Positions 1 to 8,908 of a DNA stretch of 64,000 nt are shown here, piece by piece. Position 1 is the first letter of the stretch. Each line of letters opens with the position of its first letter. Made by a program: the position numbers and the translations under genes. The notes below the pieces were generated by a model. The model had not been told where the DNA came from, made no database searches, and saw nothing but the letters and a program-made list of their open reading frames with translations. This DNA comes from Rhizobium rhizogenes NBRC 13257 (GTDB lineage Bacteria > Pseudomonadota > Alphaproteobacteria > Rhizobiales > Rhizobiaceae), in contig NZ_BAYX01000011.1 of NCBI RefSeq assembly GCF_000696095.1, positions 62,001-126,000 on the forward strand, written 5' to 3'.

Positions 1-457
1 CGACCGCAACCGTCATTGCGAAGCAGATGAGGTTGCCAATCATGTAGACGCTTTGCGTGAAGTTGCTCGATACCGGCACCAGCGGCACGGTGGAACGCGT
101 ATCACCGAAGACCGTGGTTCCGAGCGGCACGATCTGCGTCACGCCCGTCAGGAGCCGCGGCGCGAAATAGGCGCTCATCACGCCATAGACAACCAGAAGC
201 GCAAACCAAAATCCGGGTTCACCGAGACGCAGCGCATGAACGAATGCCCCCGCCGCCCGCTCGCGCGTGATGACGCCAAGCACGAGAAAGCCGAGAAGGA
301 CATGGCCCGGCTGGATGTTCGCCGAACCGATGAACATCGCTGCCGCCGATCCGAGTACAGCCGTCACCGCCAGTGTCACGACCGTCGCCCCGTTGCCGAG
401 AAACAGGCAAAGCAGCCCGCCTAAGATGGCGACAATGCCGATCGGCTCGATACTCAT
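1..457 (-). CDS. Truncated polytopic membrane protein, probably a polysaccharide polymerase/ligase (Wzy-like), N-terminal part
   Basis: The minus strand reads open from an ATG at 457, preceded by a GGAGGCG ribosome site, to the window edge, so only the first 152 residues are present. The visible part is strongly hydrophobic, with about four membrane segments split by short polar loops (one contains RERAAGAF). This hydropathy, and the position next to an EPS methyltransferase and an ExoY-like initiator, suggest a Wzy/O-antigen-ligase-like inner-membrane protein that would polymerise or ligate lipid-linked repeat units. No catalytic loop is visible, so this is inference. A flippase or other EPS membrane protein remains possible. 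Confidence 0.6.
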   Translation of the reverse strand, partial: MSIEPIGIVAILGGLLCLFLGNGATVVTLAVTAVLGSAAAMFIGSANIQPGHVLLGFLVLGVITRERAAGAFVHALRLGEPGFWFALLVVYGVMSAYFAPRLLTGVTQIVPLGTTVFGDTRSTVPLVPVSSNFTQSVYMIGNLICFAMTVAV

Positions 458-573
458 GCTATCGCCTCCCCGCACTCTTGCCACGGTGGGGAACGGAAAG
501 GCTCGCCGGGATGGATGTTCCGACCTATCATGCGTTGAGCTGCGGTATTCGTTCCGGGCAGCGGCATGGAGGT

Positions 574-1266
574 CTACTCTGCCAAAACGAGAAGCGAATA
601 GCCGCCAAGCAGCCGCACGGCCAAATCCGGATTGATGGAAAAGAGCAGCTTTCGCGGCAGTCGCATCAACGCGCTGGTGAATGCCTGATTAGGCAGCTCC
701 AGACGACTTGCCGTGTATTTATAGTCAATGACCGAGTATCCGCAGTCCTTGAGCGTGGCAATTGCCGTATCCTTGAAGAAGTAATGCAGATGTCCGACAT
801 TGGCGCGAAGCTTCGTAATCGGCCATGCACGCAGCACCGACTGTACTGAAAGGTCGAGCGGAATGTGGAAGATCTTGTAGCGGCCGCAGGGTCGCAGGTC
901 TTTGATGAAAGAAATATAGTCTTCTACATGCTCTATCACATCTGCAATGACGACCACGTCATGGTGGCTGTCTTTTTCTTCGACGATGTTCGCTAGATGA
1001 AAGGAAACGTTGCTTTTCTCTTTCGTCTTGGCGCGCTGATAGGCATGGGGAGAAATCTCGTAGCCCGCAAACTGGGCCTTTGGAAAACTGCGGGACAAAT
1101 TAAGAAGAATCTCGCCCGTGCCGCAGCCGACCTCGCAAAGAGTTTCGAAGCGCAGTCCGTTTTTTCTAATGATCTCCTCGATCTGGCGCGCCTTCCAAGG
1201 AGAATCCTCCTCGTGCCAGGTGGGGTTCAATTCAGCATATTGATCGGAAACATAAATATCCTGCAA
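574..1266 (-). CDS. Class I SAM-dependent methyltransferase of the EPS locus
   Basis: The 230-residue protein has a Rossmann methyltransferase core. Motif I (CEVGCGTGEIL, residues 44-54) binds S-adenosylmethionine, an acidic residue at 70 would contact the ribose, and VVVIADVIEHVED (105-117) is the Methyltransf_11/23-type post-motif. The start is a TTG at 1266 with AAGGATAG about 8 bases upstream. It lies between the truncated membrane protein and the initiating sugar transferase on the same strand, so it probably methylates a sugar or glycan intermediate of the polysaccharide. The true acceptor cannot be read from the sequence. Confidence 0.8.
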   Translation of the reverse strand: MQDIYVSDQYAELNPTWHEEDSPWKARQIEEIIRKNGLRFETLCEVGCGTGEILLNLSRSFPKAQFAGYEISPHAYQRAKTKEKSNVSFHLANIVEEKDSHHDVVVIADVIEHVEDYISFIKDLRPCGRYKIFHIPLDLSVQSVLRAWPITKLRANVGHLHYFFKDTAIATLKDCGYSVIDYKYTASRLELPNQAFTSALMRLPRKLLFSINPDLAVRLLGGYSLLVLAE

Positions 1267-1433
1267 AACTGACTATCCTTATACTGAGATACTAAGTTCA
1301 GTTCTGGCAGGCCGTCACGGAAAGCAGCAACGCGGCCGCGAAAAGCCGCCGGTCACTTCCGCTCGTCAACGGCGTACCGTCTTAAGTCCCTACTGGATTA
1401 TCCCGGCGTCGCGCATGAAACCGGCGCAACCGC

Positions 1434-2159
1434 TCAATAGCTGCCTCGTGAGGACAGGACCGCTGGAATGGTCCTGACCATAATCACCATATCGCCCCAC
1501 AAACTCCGCTCAGCCACATAGCGAGCGTCAAGTTCGACACGCGCATTGTAGCTGGTGTCGCTGCGCCCGCTGACCTGCCAGAGACCGGTCAGGCCGGGGC
1601 GCACCTTCATGTAGTCGGCAAAATAGGCGCCATAGAGCTCAGCCTCGCTCGGAACAATCGGACGTGGGCCGACAAGGCTCATTTCCCCCCGAAGCACATT
1701 CAGGAGTTGAGGGACCTCATCGACGCTGTTCTTGCGCAAAAGCTTGCCGAATGGCGTGACGCGAGGGTCATCCCTGAGCTTCCGCGTTGCGTTCCATTCA
1801 GCCCTCGCAGCAGGATGAGCGTCGAGATGCTGCGCAAGCACCTCCTCGCTGTTTGTGACCATCGTTCTGAACTTGAGGCAAGAGAACAACACGCCATTCT
1901 TGCCGACACGTCGATGGGACAGGAAGATCGGCCGGCCCTGCGTTACCAGAAGGATTGCCGCCACCATCAGGATCAGCGGCAATAGTACGATCAGAGCGAT
2001 CCCGGCCAAAATACCGTCTATGCAATACTTGGCGGAATTCGACGCGACACGAGAGGTCGAGTTCCTGGAAGTCGCCAAACCCACCGATACACCGGCCCGT
2101 CGTCGCATTCGCAGACTATCCAGTGCGTCTAATTCGCTTCTCAGATCAATTTCCCTCAT
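1434..2159 (-). CDS. Exopolysaccharide initiating sugar transferase, ExoY/PssA type
   Basis: This 241-residue bacterial sugar transferase (polyprenyl-phosphate hexose-1-phosphate transferase family) attaches the first sugar phosphate to undecaprenyl phosphate at the inner membrane. One membrane segment at about 48-72 is followed by the cytosolic catalytic core: KFRTM (96-100), DEVPQLLNVLRGEMSLVGPRP (147-167) and RPGLTGLWQVSGR (187-199). All of these are hallmark motifs. The length fits the short ExoY/PssA type, which lacks the multi-span WbaP N-terminus. In rhizobia this enzyme is the first committed step of EPS assembly. The divergent AT-rich region upstream has been invaded by an IS630-type element. 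Confidence 0.88.
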   Translation of the reverse strand: MREIDLRSELDALDSLRMRRRAGVSVGLATSRNSTSRVASNSAKYCIDGILAGIALIVLLPLILMVAAILLVTQGRPIFLSHRRVGKNGVLFSCLKFRTMVTNSEEVLAQHLDAHPAARAEWNATRKLRDDPRVTPFGKLLRKNSVDEVPQLLNVLRGEMSLVGPRPIVPSEAELYGAYFADYMKVRPGLTGLWQVSGRSDTSYNARVELDARYVAERSLWGDMVIMVRTIPAVLSSRGSY

Positions 2160-2449
2160 CTGCTTGCTCCATACTCGAAAGATATAAAGAAATACCGCCT
2201 GATATGCTCAGACATCGCCGATTTCGGAATGTAGAGTTACGTTAACAAATAATAAATAAATTGACAATGTCTTTATTGCGACGCAATATGTGTGTATCAA
2301 ACGCCAACAACTGTCTTAATACAGGAAGAAAGTTGGTGTTATTAAGTCTAATTTTTAGATTTTCAGTTTTATATATTTGAATTTATTCATATTCAATTGG
2401 AACTTGAGTTCGTATCATTGTTCTGTACTTGATTTGGGGGACCCTAACG
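2160..2449. promoter_or_regulatory. AT-rich intergenic region with a perfect 15-bp inverted repeat and a TTGACA box
   Basis: About 290 bases of AT-rich DNA separate the sugar transferase from the transposase. It contains TTGACA at 2261-2266 on the plus strand and a perfect inverted repeat TATTGCG-A-CGCAATA at 2274-2288. This looks like the original divergent EPS promoter with a regulator site. The downstream part, from about 2290 to 2412, is a run of A/T with no gene. Confidence 0.4.
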
Positions 2450-3563
2450 ATGGCGGGCACGACTGGGCGGCCTACGGCGCCGTTGGTTCTGACTGAAGAA
2501 GAGCGGGCTTATTTGAAGCAGCAGGCGCGCCACGAAGAGGCGGCCGGTCGATCAATGTCCGAGCGGTGCCAGATCATTCTGCGCTGCGCCGACGGCATAG
2601 CCAGCAAGGCGGTGGCCGCGGAACTGAATGTCCATGAAAACACCGTCGGCAAGTGGCGGCGGCGCTTCCTGCGAGATCGCATCGAGGGGCTCTTCGACGC
2701 CGACCGTTCAGGCCGTCCGCGCACGATCGACGACGATCAGATTGCAGCTGTCATCGAACGCACCCTGAAGTCGAAACCCGAGGATGGGAGCCAGTGGTCG
2801 ATCCGTTCCATGGCGGCAGCAACAGGCTTTTCACACACGACGATCCGGCGGATCTGGGCCTCGTTCGGGCTTCAACCACATCATTCGCAAACATCTGAGC
2901 CGTCGAGCGTTCCACCGTTGATCGATAAGGTCTGCGATGTCGTCGGGCTCCATCTGGCACCACCCAACCGTGTGCTGGCGCTCAGTGTCGATAAGAAGAG
3001 TCATGGACGAGCACATAATCATGGGCAATCCGGCCCATCAATGGTGCCGAACCAGGCTGAGCGGCACATGCATTCCCATGCTCAACCAGGCGTGCCCCCC
3101 TTGCTTGCTGCGCTTGACCTCATCTCCGGCTTCGTGATCGGCAACTACGACAAGCGGCACAGGGCGACAGAACTTCTCGATTTTCTCAGGCAGATCGATG
3201 CCAGCGTCCCCTTCGATCTCGATGTCCACATTGTCATGGATAACCATGCGACCCACAAAATCGCGGCTGTCCGATCCTGGCTCGCCCGCCATCCTCGCTA
3301 TCATGTCCACTTCACCCCAACATCGGCTTCCTGGCTCAATCAAGTGGAGAGCTGGTTTGCCGAACTAAGCCGCAGGCAATTGCAGCGTGACGTCCGCACC
3401 TCAACCAACGAACTGGAAGCCAATATCCGCGCATTCGTCGAAAGCCACGCTGAAAGCTTCAAACCTTACAGTTGGACGAAGTCAGCCGATGAGACCCGTT
3501 CCTCGGTGAAGAGCTTTCGATTGAAGACAGCTCAATCGCAATACCGCCAACTTTAAATTGATA
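2413..3563 (+). mobile_element. IS630-family insertion sequence (boundaries tentative)
   Basis: A single transposase gene fills this 1.15-kb segment, the usual size for an IS630 element. These elements insert at TA dinucleotides. The motif GTATCA at 2412-2417 and its inverse TGATAC at 3559-3564 are the best matching ends I see and both contain TA, but the inverted-repeat similarity beyond them is weak, so the ends are only a proposal. Confidence 0.5.
2450..3556 (+). CDS. IS630-family transposase
   Basis: The protein has about 368 residues from the ATG at 2450, preceded by GGGGGACC; an in-frame TTG at 2429 would add seven. The N-terminal half carries helix-turn-helix motifs (SKAVAAELNVHENTVGKWRR, then FSHTTIRRIW). 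The C-terminal half has the DDE catalytic core: the first Asp in ALSVDKKS, the second in VMDNHATHK, and Glu in LNQVESWFAELSRRQL. The family norm for the first motif is VDEKS, so the Glu next to the catalytic Asp has become Lys, and the 30 residues after it (GPSMVPNQAERHMHSH region) fit the family poorly. The frame is open, so it may still be active, but these changes leave this uncertain. Confidence 0.88.
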   Translation: MAGTTGRPTAPLVLTEEERAYLKQQARHEEAAGRSMSERCQIILRCADGIASKAVAAELNVHENTVGKWRRRFLRDRIEGLFDADRSGRPRTIDDDQIAAVIERTLKSKPEDGSQWSIRSMAAATGFSHTTIRRIWASFGLQPHHSQTSEPSSVPPLIDKVCDVVGLHLAPPNRVLALSVDKKSHGRAHNHGQSGPSMVPNQAERHMHSHAQPGVPPLLAALDLISGFVIGNYDKRHRATELLDFLRQIDASVPFDLDVHIVMDNHATHKIAAVRSWLARHPRYHVHFTPTSASWLNQVESWFAELSRRQLQRDVRTSTNELEANIRAFVESHAESFKPYSWTKSADETRSSVKSFRLKTAQSQYRQL

Positions 3564-3645
3564 CAGACAGACGAATAATACACAAAATCCCCCAAGAGAT
3601 CTGCGCGTAAACTTTGAATTTATTATTTTGTTTCCGGAGTACTTC

Positions 3646-4755
3646 ATGCGCGTTGCAATCATACATTATTGGCTGGTTGGAATGCGTGGAGGAGAAAAAG
3701 TTCTGGAGGCCCTTTGCAGAATGTATCCGTGCGCCGACATCTTCACGCATGTCTATGATGCATCAGTCGTTTCCGACGTCATCAAGCGGCACAGGATCCA
3801 TACGACGTTCATCGACCGGCTTCCCGGCGCAAAGAAGCTCTACAAGAAATATCTGCCTCTAATGCCGATGGCCTTGGAGCAGATGGACCTCAATGAATAC
3901 GATCTCGTCATCAGCAGCGAGTCCGGACCTGCCAAGGGTATAATACCAAGTCCGGCGGCGTTACATGTTTGTTACTGTCATTCGCCAATGCGATACATAT
4001 GGAACATGTATAATAGATACTACGACAGTTCGGGCCTGATGACCCGGCTGATGATGCCGCCGCTCGCCCATTACTTGAGAACTTGGGACGTTGCCACGGC
4101 CAATCGAGTGGATCATTTTGCAGCAAATTCGGCGACGGTTGCTCAGCGGATCAAGAGTTACTACCGACGGGACTCCGAGATCATCCATCCCCCGGTGGAT
4201 ACTACTGCCTTTCACCCGATCCCCTCGTCTGAGGTCGGCGACCACTATCTGATGGTAGGCGAACTGGTGAGCTACAAGCGGCCCGATCTTGCGGTGGAGG
4301 CCTTCAATCTCATGAAAGCGAAGCTCGTCGTCATCGGCGGCGGGGAAATGCTCGACCGTATGCGCAGAATTGCTGGGCCTACCGTGACGATCATGGGTCC
4401 TCAGCCATTTGATGTCCTGAAAGAGCAGTATTCGCGCTGCAAGGCGCTTATCTTTCCTGGCGAGGAGGATTTTGGGATCGTGCCGGTGGAAGCCATGGCG
4501 AGCGGACGGCCCGTCATCGCATATGGCCGCGGCGGCGCAACCGAAACGGTGGTGGCAGACAAGACGGGCGTGTTCTTCGACATACAGACAACCGAAGCCA
4601 TAATCGATGCTGTCGAGCGCCTGGAACGGATGGATTTAAATCCGGCGGATGCCGTTGCCCGCGCCGCCGAGTTCAGGACGGACGTCTTCATCCAGAAATT
4701 CAAGTCTTTCGTCGGCAAATCAATCGGTGAGCGCGCCAATGTCGGTCATTTGTAA
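3646..4755 (+). CDS. Family 4 (GT-B) glycosyltransferase of the EPS locus
   Basis: This 369-residue GT4 enzyme transfers a sugar from a nucleotide donor onto a lipid-linked acceptor at the inner face of the membrane. The N-terminal domain opens with RVAIIHYWLVGMRGGEKV, and a linker carries IIHPPVDTTAFHP near residue 180. The C-terminal Rossmann domain has the family's E-x7-E donor site within GEEDFGIVPVEAMASGRP at about 271-288, followed by the glycine-rich YGRGGATETV. I chose the ATG at 3646 because CCGGAG lies 7 bases upstream and the fold starts at once; a TTG at 3628 is possible. It is co-oriented with the ExoF-like export gene 36 bases downstream. The sugar specificity is unknown. Confidence 0.85.
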   Translation: MRVAIIHYWLVGMRGGEKVLEALCRMYPCADIFTHVYDASVVSDVIKRHRIHTTFIDRLPGAKKLYKKYLPLMPMALEQMDLNEYDLVISSESGPAKGIIPSPAALHVCYCHSPMRYIWNMYNRYYDSSGLMTRLMMPPLAHYLRTWDVATANRVDHFAANSATVAQRIKSYYRRDSEIIHPPVDTTAFHPIPSSEVGDHYLMVGELVSYKRPDLAVEAFNLMKAKLVVIGGGEMLDRMRRIAGPTVTIMGPQPFDVLKEQYSRCKALIFPGEEDFGIVPVEAMASGRPVIAYGRGGATETVVADKTGVFFDIQTTEAIIDAVERLERMDLNPADAVARAAEFRTDVFIQKFKSFVGKSIGERANVGHL

Positions 4756-4791
4756 AGGGTCGCGGCTCGCGCCGGACAGGAGTGGAACGTC

Positions 4792-6162
4792 ATGCGATCA
4801 GATGTTGCTTTAACCCATCGGCAAACGAGCCGCGCGCCGGTCATCGCCCGTGTCAGGCCTCGCCGCCTTTCGGCTTGCCGGCTCTCCTTTCTGGCTGTGA
4901 TCGCCCTGTTCGAAATACTGGGCATTTCCAGTGCCTGGGCAGATGATTATGTTCTCGGACCCCAGGACAAGCTGAAGATCCGGGTGTTCGAATGGCGACC
5001 GATGGCCGGGACAACGGTCGAATGGGCTCCGCTCACCGGGGAATTCGTCATCTCGACGGCGGGCAATCTGTCGATGCCCATCATCGGGACAGTGCCGGCC
5101 GCCGGCATGACCCTGGAGCAAGTCTCAGACTCCATCGGCGAGCGCCTGAAAACGCAAGTCGGCATGCAGAAGCGCCCCAACGCATCTGTAGAGGTAGCAG
5201 AATATCGTCCGTTCTTCCTCACCGGGCTGGTGACCCGGCCGGGAAAATATAGCTATAGCCCCGGCCTCACTGTCGTTCAGGCCCTGAGCATGGCGGGGGG
5301 GACCTTCGGGTTGATCGACCCAAATCTCGTCGGCCTGCAGCGCGACGCTCTGGTCGCTCGTGGCGACCTCAGGACCCTGGAGGCGGAGCGCCTAAGCCTT
5401 CTTGCCCGACAGGCACGTCTGGATGCCGTCACACAGGACCAACCCTCAATCGTCTTTCCACCGGAGTTAACGACGCGCGCGGATGACGCGACCGTCGATC
5501 GCATGATGCGGGAAGAGCAGGATCTCTTCGACACACGCCAGCGGTCGATGAGCACCGAGATCGACGCCCTCAATCAGACCAAGCTGCTTGCAACCAACCA
5601 GATAGAGGCACTGAATTCCAAGGCCGTCTCGCTTGCCAAGCAGATCGAGCTTGCCAACAAGGATGTGGGGACGGTCAGCAAACTGATTTCCCAGGGGCTG
5701 ACCGTGTCATCCCGGGAGCTCGGGGCCAACCAGAACCTGGCGCAACTTCAAAGCCAGAACCTCGACGTCGCGCTCGCCAACCTGAAAGCCCGGCAGGACA
5801 TTGCAAAGGCAGACGGCGACATTGCCGATGCCAGCAACCGCTACCGTGTCCAGGCATTGACCGAAGCGACAGAGGTGCGCGACCGCCTCGCCTCCAACAA
5901 GGAGAAGACGATAACGACGCGGGGGCTGCTAGAGAATATTCAGGCTCGCGCGCCGGCGGCGGCGGCAAATATGGCCGCGGACGACACCCAGCGCACGCTT
6001 GTCACGACCATCGACCGCATCGTCAACGGCGCGTTGCGGACCATCGTCGTCGGCGATAATGATCTGGTCTCCCCGGGTGATGTCATTCGCGTGGAAGACC
6101 AAAAGACGGCGCCTTCCGAGCAGGCCACGAACAACAGCCTGAAGCCCGCCATTTCCCCCTGA
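4792..6162 (+). CDS. Polysaccharide biosynthesis/export protein, ExoF/Wza-related
   Basis: The 456-residue protein has a long N-terminal signal region ending near SSAWA (about residue 50). It is followed by a polysaccharide export (PES) domain starting DDYVLGPQDKLKIRVFEW and an SLBB-type segment with FFLTGLVTRPGKYSYSPG (about 143-160). The middle (about 195-370) is a heptad-rich coiled coil, and the C-terminus has a second short beta module (VGDNDLVSPGDVIRVED). This order matches ExoF-like periplasmic/outer-membrane export proteins of rhizobia rather than short Wza. It would connect to the synthesis machinery and carry EPS across the envelope. The ATG at 4792 has CAGGAG upstream. It follows the GT4 gene closely, so the two are probably one operon. 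Confidence 0.82.
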   Translation: MRSDVALTHRQTSRAPVIARVRPRRLSACRLSFLAVIALFEILGISSAWADDYVLGPQDKLKIRVFEWRPMAGTTVEWAPLTGEFVISTAGNLSMPIIGTVPAAGMTLEQVSDSIGERLKTQVGMQKRPNASVEVAEYRPFFLTGLVTRPGKYSYSPGLTVVQALSMAGGTFGLIDPNLVGLQRDALVARGDLRTLEAERLSLLARQARLDAVTQDQPSIVFPPELTTRADDATVDRMMREEQDLFDTRQRSMSTEIDALNQTKLLATNQIEALNSKAVSLAKQIELANKDVGTVSKLISQGLTVSSRELGANQNLAQLQSQNLDVALANLKARQDIAKADGDIADASNRYRVQALTEATEVRDRLASNKEKTITTRGLLENIQARAPAAAANMAADDTQRTLVTTIDRIVNGALRTIVVGDNDLVSPGDVIRVEDQKTAPSEQATNNSLKPAISP

Positions 6163-6390
6163 ACGCTGATTTTCTCGCTTGAAGATTGCACATATGCGGC
6201 AGCGGCCTGAGAGCAAAAAATCCATGCCGTCATGGCAACTCACGTCTATCGTGTGATCCGGCCAACACTCAGTTCGCCTCATGATAGCGAAGCATGCTTC
6301 AGGCTGTATTGTTATTGCAAGGAAGTCCAGTAACTTCCCCGAATTACTAGGCTTGGCAATGATTTCGGCTTGTTCTGCGAGCGGAGATAA

Positions 6391-6831
6391 TTGATACTGC
6401 TAACAATACCAATCTCGATTCTGGATTGGATGCTCGGAGTTGAACGTTTGATGGCATGGGGCCTCGTTCTTTCATTTGCGGTCGGTGCTTTGTGCGCTCT
6501 AAGAGTGCCGATCCTTCACTTCACCATTTTAGTATTGGCTATCATGGTGGGCTACGCGGTCACGAATATCAGCACGGCAAGTTCGGCGATCGAGGTTTTT
6601 TCATGGACTGCGCTTTTGGCGGTGATCCTTGAAGCCGGTTACGTTTTCCCGCACCTGCTGTTTTACGTCGTCTATGTGAAATTGCTCGGGCGTGATCGTC
6701 GGAGGTCTTCTGGTATAGGATCCGGTTTTTTTAACTATAGCCCGTTTCGCGGACACCAGGACAAGATGTTGTCATCGGCACCGGAACGTGTGAATGCCGA
6801 GACGAAATCCAGGCCGCGAATTCAAGATTGA
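6391..6831 (+). CDS. Small membrane protein, possibly an ExoX/SyrA-like EPS regulator
   Basis: The 146-residue protein starts at a TTG with GGAG 8 bases upstream. It has three hydrophobic segments, including FTILVLAIMVGYAV and AVILEAGYVFPHLLFYVVYV, then a basic, polar C-terminal tail of about 50 residues. The LEAGY-type last helix and the position after an EPS export gene recall the small inner-membrane EPS production repressors (ExoX/SyrA family) of rhizobia, which restrain the initiating transferase. The similarity is short and the protein is longer than the known ones, so the role is a guess. Membrane location is well supported. Confidence 0.45.
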   Translation: MILLTIPISILDWMLGVERLMAWGLVLSFAVGALCALRVPILHFTILVLAIMVGYAVTNISTASSAIEVFSWTALLAVILEAGYVFPHLLFYVVYVKLLGRDRRRSSGIGSGFFNYSPFRGHQDKMLSSAPERVNAETKSRPRIQD

Positions 6832-7031
6832 AACCGTGAGCGTGCTCAACCAATGAGAACAGCGCACCACCTGATATGAAATACACAATATCAGGACCTA
6901 TCGCGGATCGCCGCGACGGAGATTGTTGGCAATCCGCTTATTGCGTTATCACGCCCCCCTCCAATGCAAAGATTAAGCGCACCGGCCTAAGAGATATATC
7001 ATTGTCCTACGGCATCCGGCGACCTGAACGC

Positions 7032-7074
7032 GGCGGTCCTGCCATTGCTGACAGAGGACGATCCGAGGACCGCC
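7032..7074. terminator. Inverted repeat between convergent genes, possible terminator
   Basis: GGCGGTCCT at 7032-7040 and AGGACCGCC at 7066-7074 form a perfect 9-bp stem with a 25-base loop, between the end of the small membrane protein and the end of the convergent lipoprotein-like gene. There is no T-run, so termination is only suggested. The rest of 6832-7096 shows no convincing gene. Confidence 0.35.
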
Positions 7075-7096
7075 CTCTCCCTAAATGGGCCTATAG

Positions 7097-7468
7097 CTAT
7101 TTGGCTACATGCCAAACCTTGCCAACACCATCGCCGGTCGTGTCGCCGGACTTTTTATCGCCGGCAAAGGTGTAGAGTGGCTTGCCACCATAGGCCCACA
7201 TTTGCTGACCAGCCGCATCCTTGACCAGAGACCACTCACCTTCTGCCTTGGCCTTATCGGCCGCGCGAAAGGCGGGCCACTTCTTGAGGCAATTCTCATC
7301 GCAGTTTGATTTTCCCGGGGCATCCTTATCGAAGGTGTAGAGGGTCATGCCCTTTTCATTGGCCATGACCTTGCCCATTTTGGTGTCGACCATCTTGACG
7401 GGTTCGGCCGCCAGAGCCGGCAATGTTGTCGCAGCCAAGAGGCCGATCGCGATCAGCAGCGTTTTCAT
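7097..7468 (-). CDS. Secreted-repeat protein of unknown function (PF03640/COG4315 type)
   Basis: The 123-residue protein has a cleavable signal peptide (about residues 1-20, ending PALAAEP). Two copies of the secreted repeat follow: GMTLYTFDKDAPGKSNC with a CDENCLKKWP segment, then GKPLYTFAGDKKSGDTTGDG. This pattern defines the COG4315 family of small periplasmic or lipid-anchored proteins, whose biochemical role is unknown. The two cysteines in SNCDENC may form a disulfide. A good ribosome site (GGGAGG) precedes the ATG. It is a monocistronic gene facing the EPS locus. Confidence 0.85.
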   Translation of the reverse strand: MKTLLIAIGLLAATTLPALAAEPVKMVDTKMGKVMANEKGMTLYTFDKDAPGKSNCDENCLKKWPAFRAADKAKAEGEWSLVKDAAGQQMWAYGGKPLYTFAGDKKSGDTTGDGVGKVWHVAK

Positions 7469-7788
7469 GTTTTCCTCCCATTCGGGAGTGCCGGCGAAAT
7501 GCCGGTAGTGCCCGATATAGCCATATGGAAACGTCCGGTCGCGACCGTAGTTCCATTGAACGGCTGGGCAATCGACACGACGGAAATTGCCGCACTATCC
7601 GTAAAGGGATGATGTTGCTTGAAAGGTCCGGGCCGTCACGAGTACGGGCATAGGATTCTTCTCACGGCCTTATCGATCCATGCTATTGTCCGCTAACGTG
7701 CATAGCAGCAGGCGCTGTCTTGAGCGACGACGTCCATACCGGGGAAGGCTTTCGCACCGCGAGCCTCCGGCCCCTGAGGACATCAACT
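7469..7788. other. Intergenic region without a recognisable gene
   Basis: This divergent spacer lies between the secreted-repeat gene and the histidine kinase and probably holds both promoters. I see no conserved RNA, repeat or convincing small ORF. An in-frame TTG at 7720 could extend the kinase by 23 residues. Confidence 0.4.
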
Positions 7789-8808
7789 ATGACCATCCCC
7801 CCACCTCTGCAGCCTGAAGGCGGGCTTAACCTTGCGCTGGCCGTGATCGCCTCATCGAGCGCTCCCCTGTTGCTTCTCGACGGCGACCTGATGGTAATCG
7901 CCGCGAGTGCATCGTTCTGCCAGGAATTCCAGATCGAGCCGGTCGAGCTGCCAAACCGCCAGCTGTCAGCTCTGGGCAAAGGAGAATGGGATGTGCGGCA
8001 ATTGTCTTCCCTGCTGCACGCAACCGCTGCCGGAGCCGCCAATGTCGACGCCTATGAAATGGACCTCGATCGTGAGGGTCAGGCATCGCGGCGCCTGGTG
8101 TTGAACGCGCAGAAACTCGATTACGGCGATCCCGATCATATCCGGCTTCTTCTTTCCGTCTCAGATGTCACCGACGCCCGCCTCGCCGAAAAACTCAAGG
8201 ATGATCTCCTGCGGGAGAAGGCAGTCCTTCTGCAGGAAGTCCAGCATCGGGTGGCAAACAGCCTGCAGATCATTGCCAGCATCCTGATGCAGAGCGCGCG
8301 AAAAGTGCAATCGGAGGAAACCCGCACGCATCTGCACTCGGCGCATAGCCGGGTGATGTCGATCGCCGCCGTCCAGCAGCAGTTGGCTGCCTCCAGACTT
8401 GGCGACGTTCAGCTCCGGCCATACTTTGAGCAGCTCTGCAAAAGCCTTGGCGCATCGATGATCCAGGATCCGAAGGAACTCTCCATTGAAGTCAATGTCG
8501 ATGATAGCAAGACCAAGGCCAACATCTCTGTCAGCCTCGGCCTCATCGTCACGGAATTGGTGATCAATGCTCTCAAACATGCCTTCCCTGGTCATCGCAA
8601 CGGCAAGATCATCGTCGACTATCACTCGAACGACACGCAATGGTCGATGTCGGTGCGCGACGACGGCATTGGCGTTTCTGCCGACCCGGCAGGCGCTAAG
8701 CCTGGCCTAGGAACAGGAATCGTCGAGGCGATGGCAAAACAACTCAATGCTGAGTTCACGACTATCGCCACCGAGCCGGGAACGAAGGTGTCTATCGTCC
8801 ACATGTGA
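7789..8808 (+). CDS. Cytosolic sensor histidine kinase, HisKA_2 type
   Basis: The protein has about 339 residues from the ATG at 7789 (GAGGA upstream). There are no membrane segments. An N-terminal PAS-like domain (about 12-125) is followed by a HisKA_2 dimerisation box, LLQEVQHRVANSLQIIASIL, with the phospho-acceptor His near residue 153. The HATPase domain shows the N box (VTELVINALKHAFPG) and G motifs (DDGIGV, GLGTGIVEAM). Kinases of this class are typical of alphaproteobacteria and often feed the general stress response or light/redox pathways through orphan single-domain regulators. No partner regulator is adjacent, so its output is unknown. Confidence 0.87.
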   Translation: MTIPPPLQPEGGLNLALAVIASSSAPLLLLDGDLMVIAASASFCQEFQIEPVELPNRQLSALGKGEWDVRQLSSLLHATAAGAANVDAYEMDLDREGQASRRLVLNAQKLDYGDPDHIRLLLSVSDVTDARLAEKLKDDLLREKAVLLQEVQHRVANSLQIIASILMQSARKVQSEETRTHLHSAHSRVMSIAAVQQQLAASRLGDVQLRPYFEQLCKSLGASMIQDPKELSIEVNVDDSKTKANISVSLGLIVTELVINALKHAFPGHRNGKIIVDYHSNDTQWSMSVRDDGIGVSADPAGAKPGLGTGIVEAMAKQLNAEFTTIATEPGTKVSIVHM

Positions 8809-8908
8809 TCAACATCTGTCTGCCAACCGTGCGAGCAGCACTCTAACAGTCAGCAAACTAAAATGACCCACGCGGAGCCATCATTCAAACAATCGGTATT
8901 TCTCTGTA

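Noticed and set aside
6876..7175. 99-codon plus-strand frame between the EPS locus and the secreted-repeat gene
   Set aside because: Overlaps the end of the secreted-repeat gene, lacks a ribosome site and shows no coding pattern.
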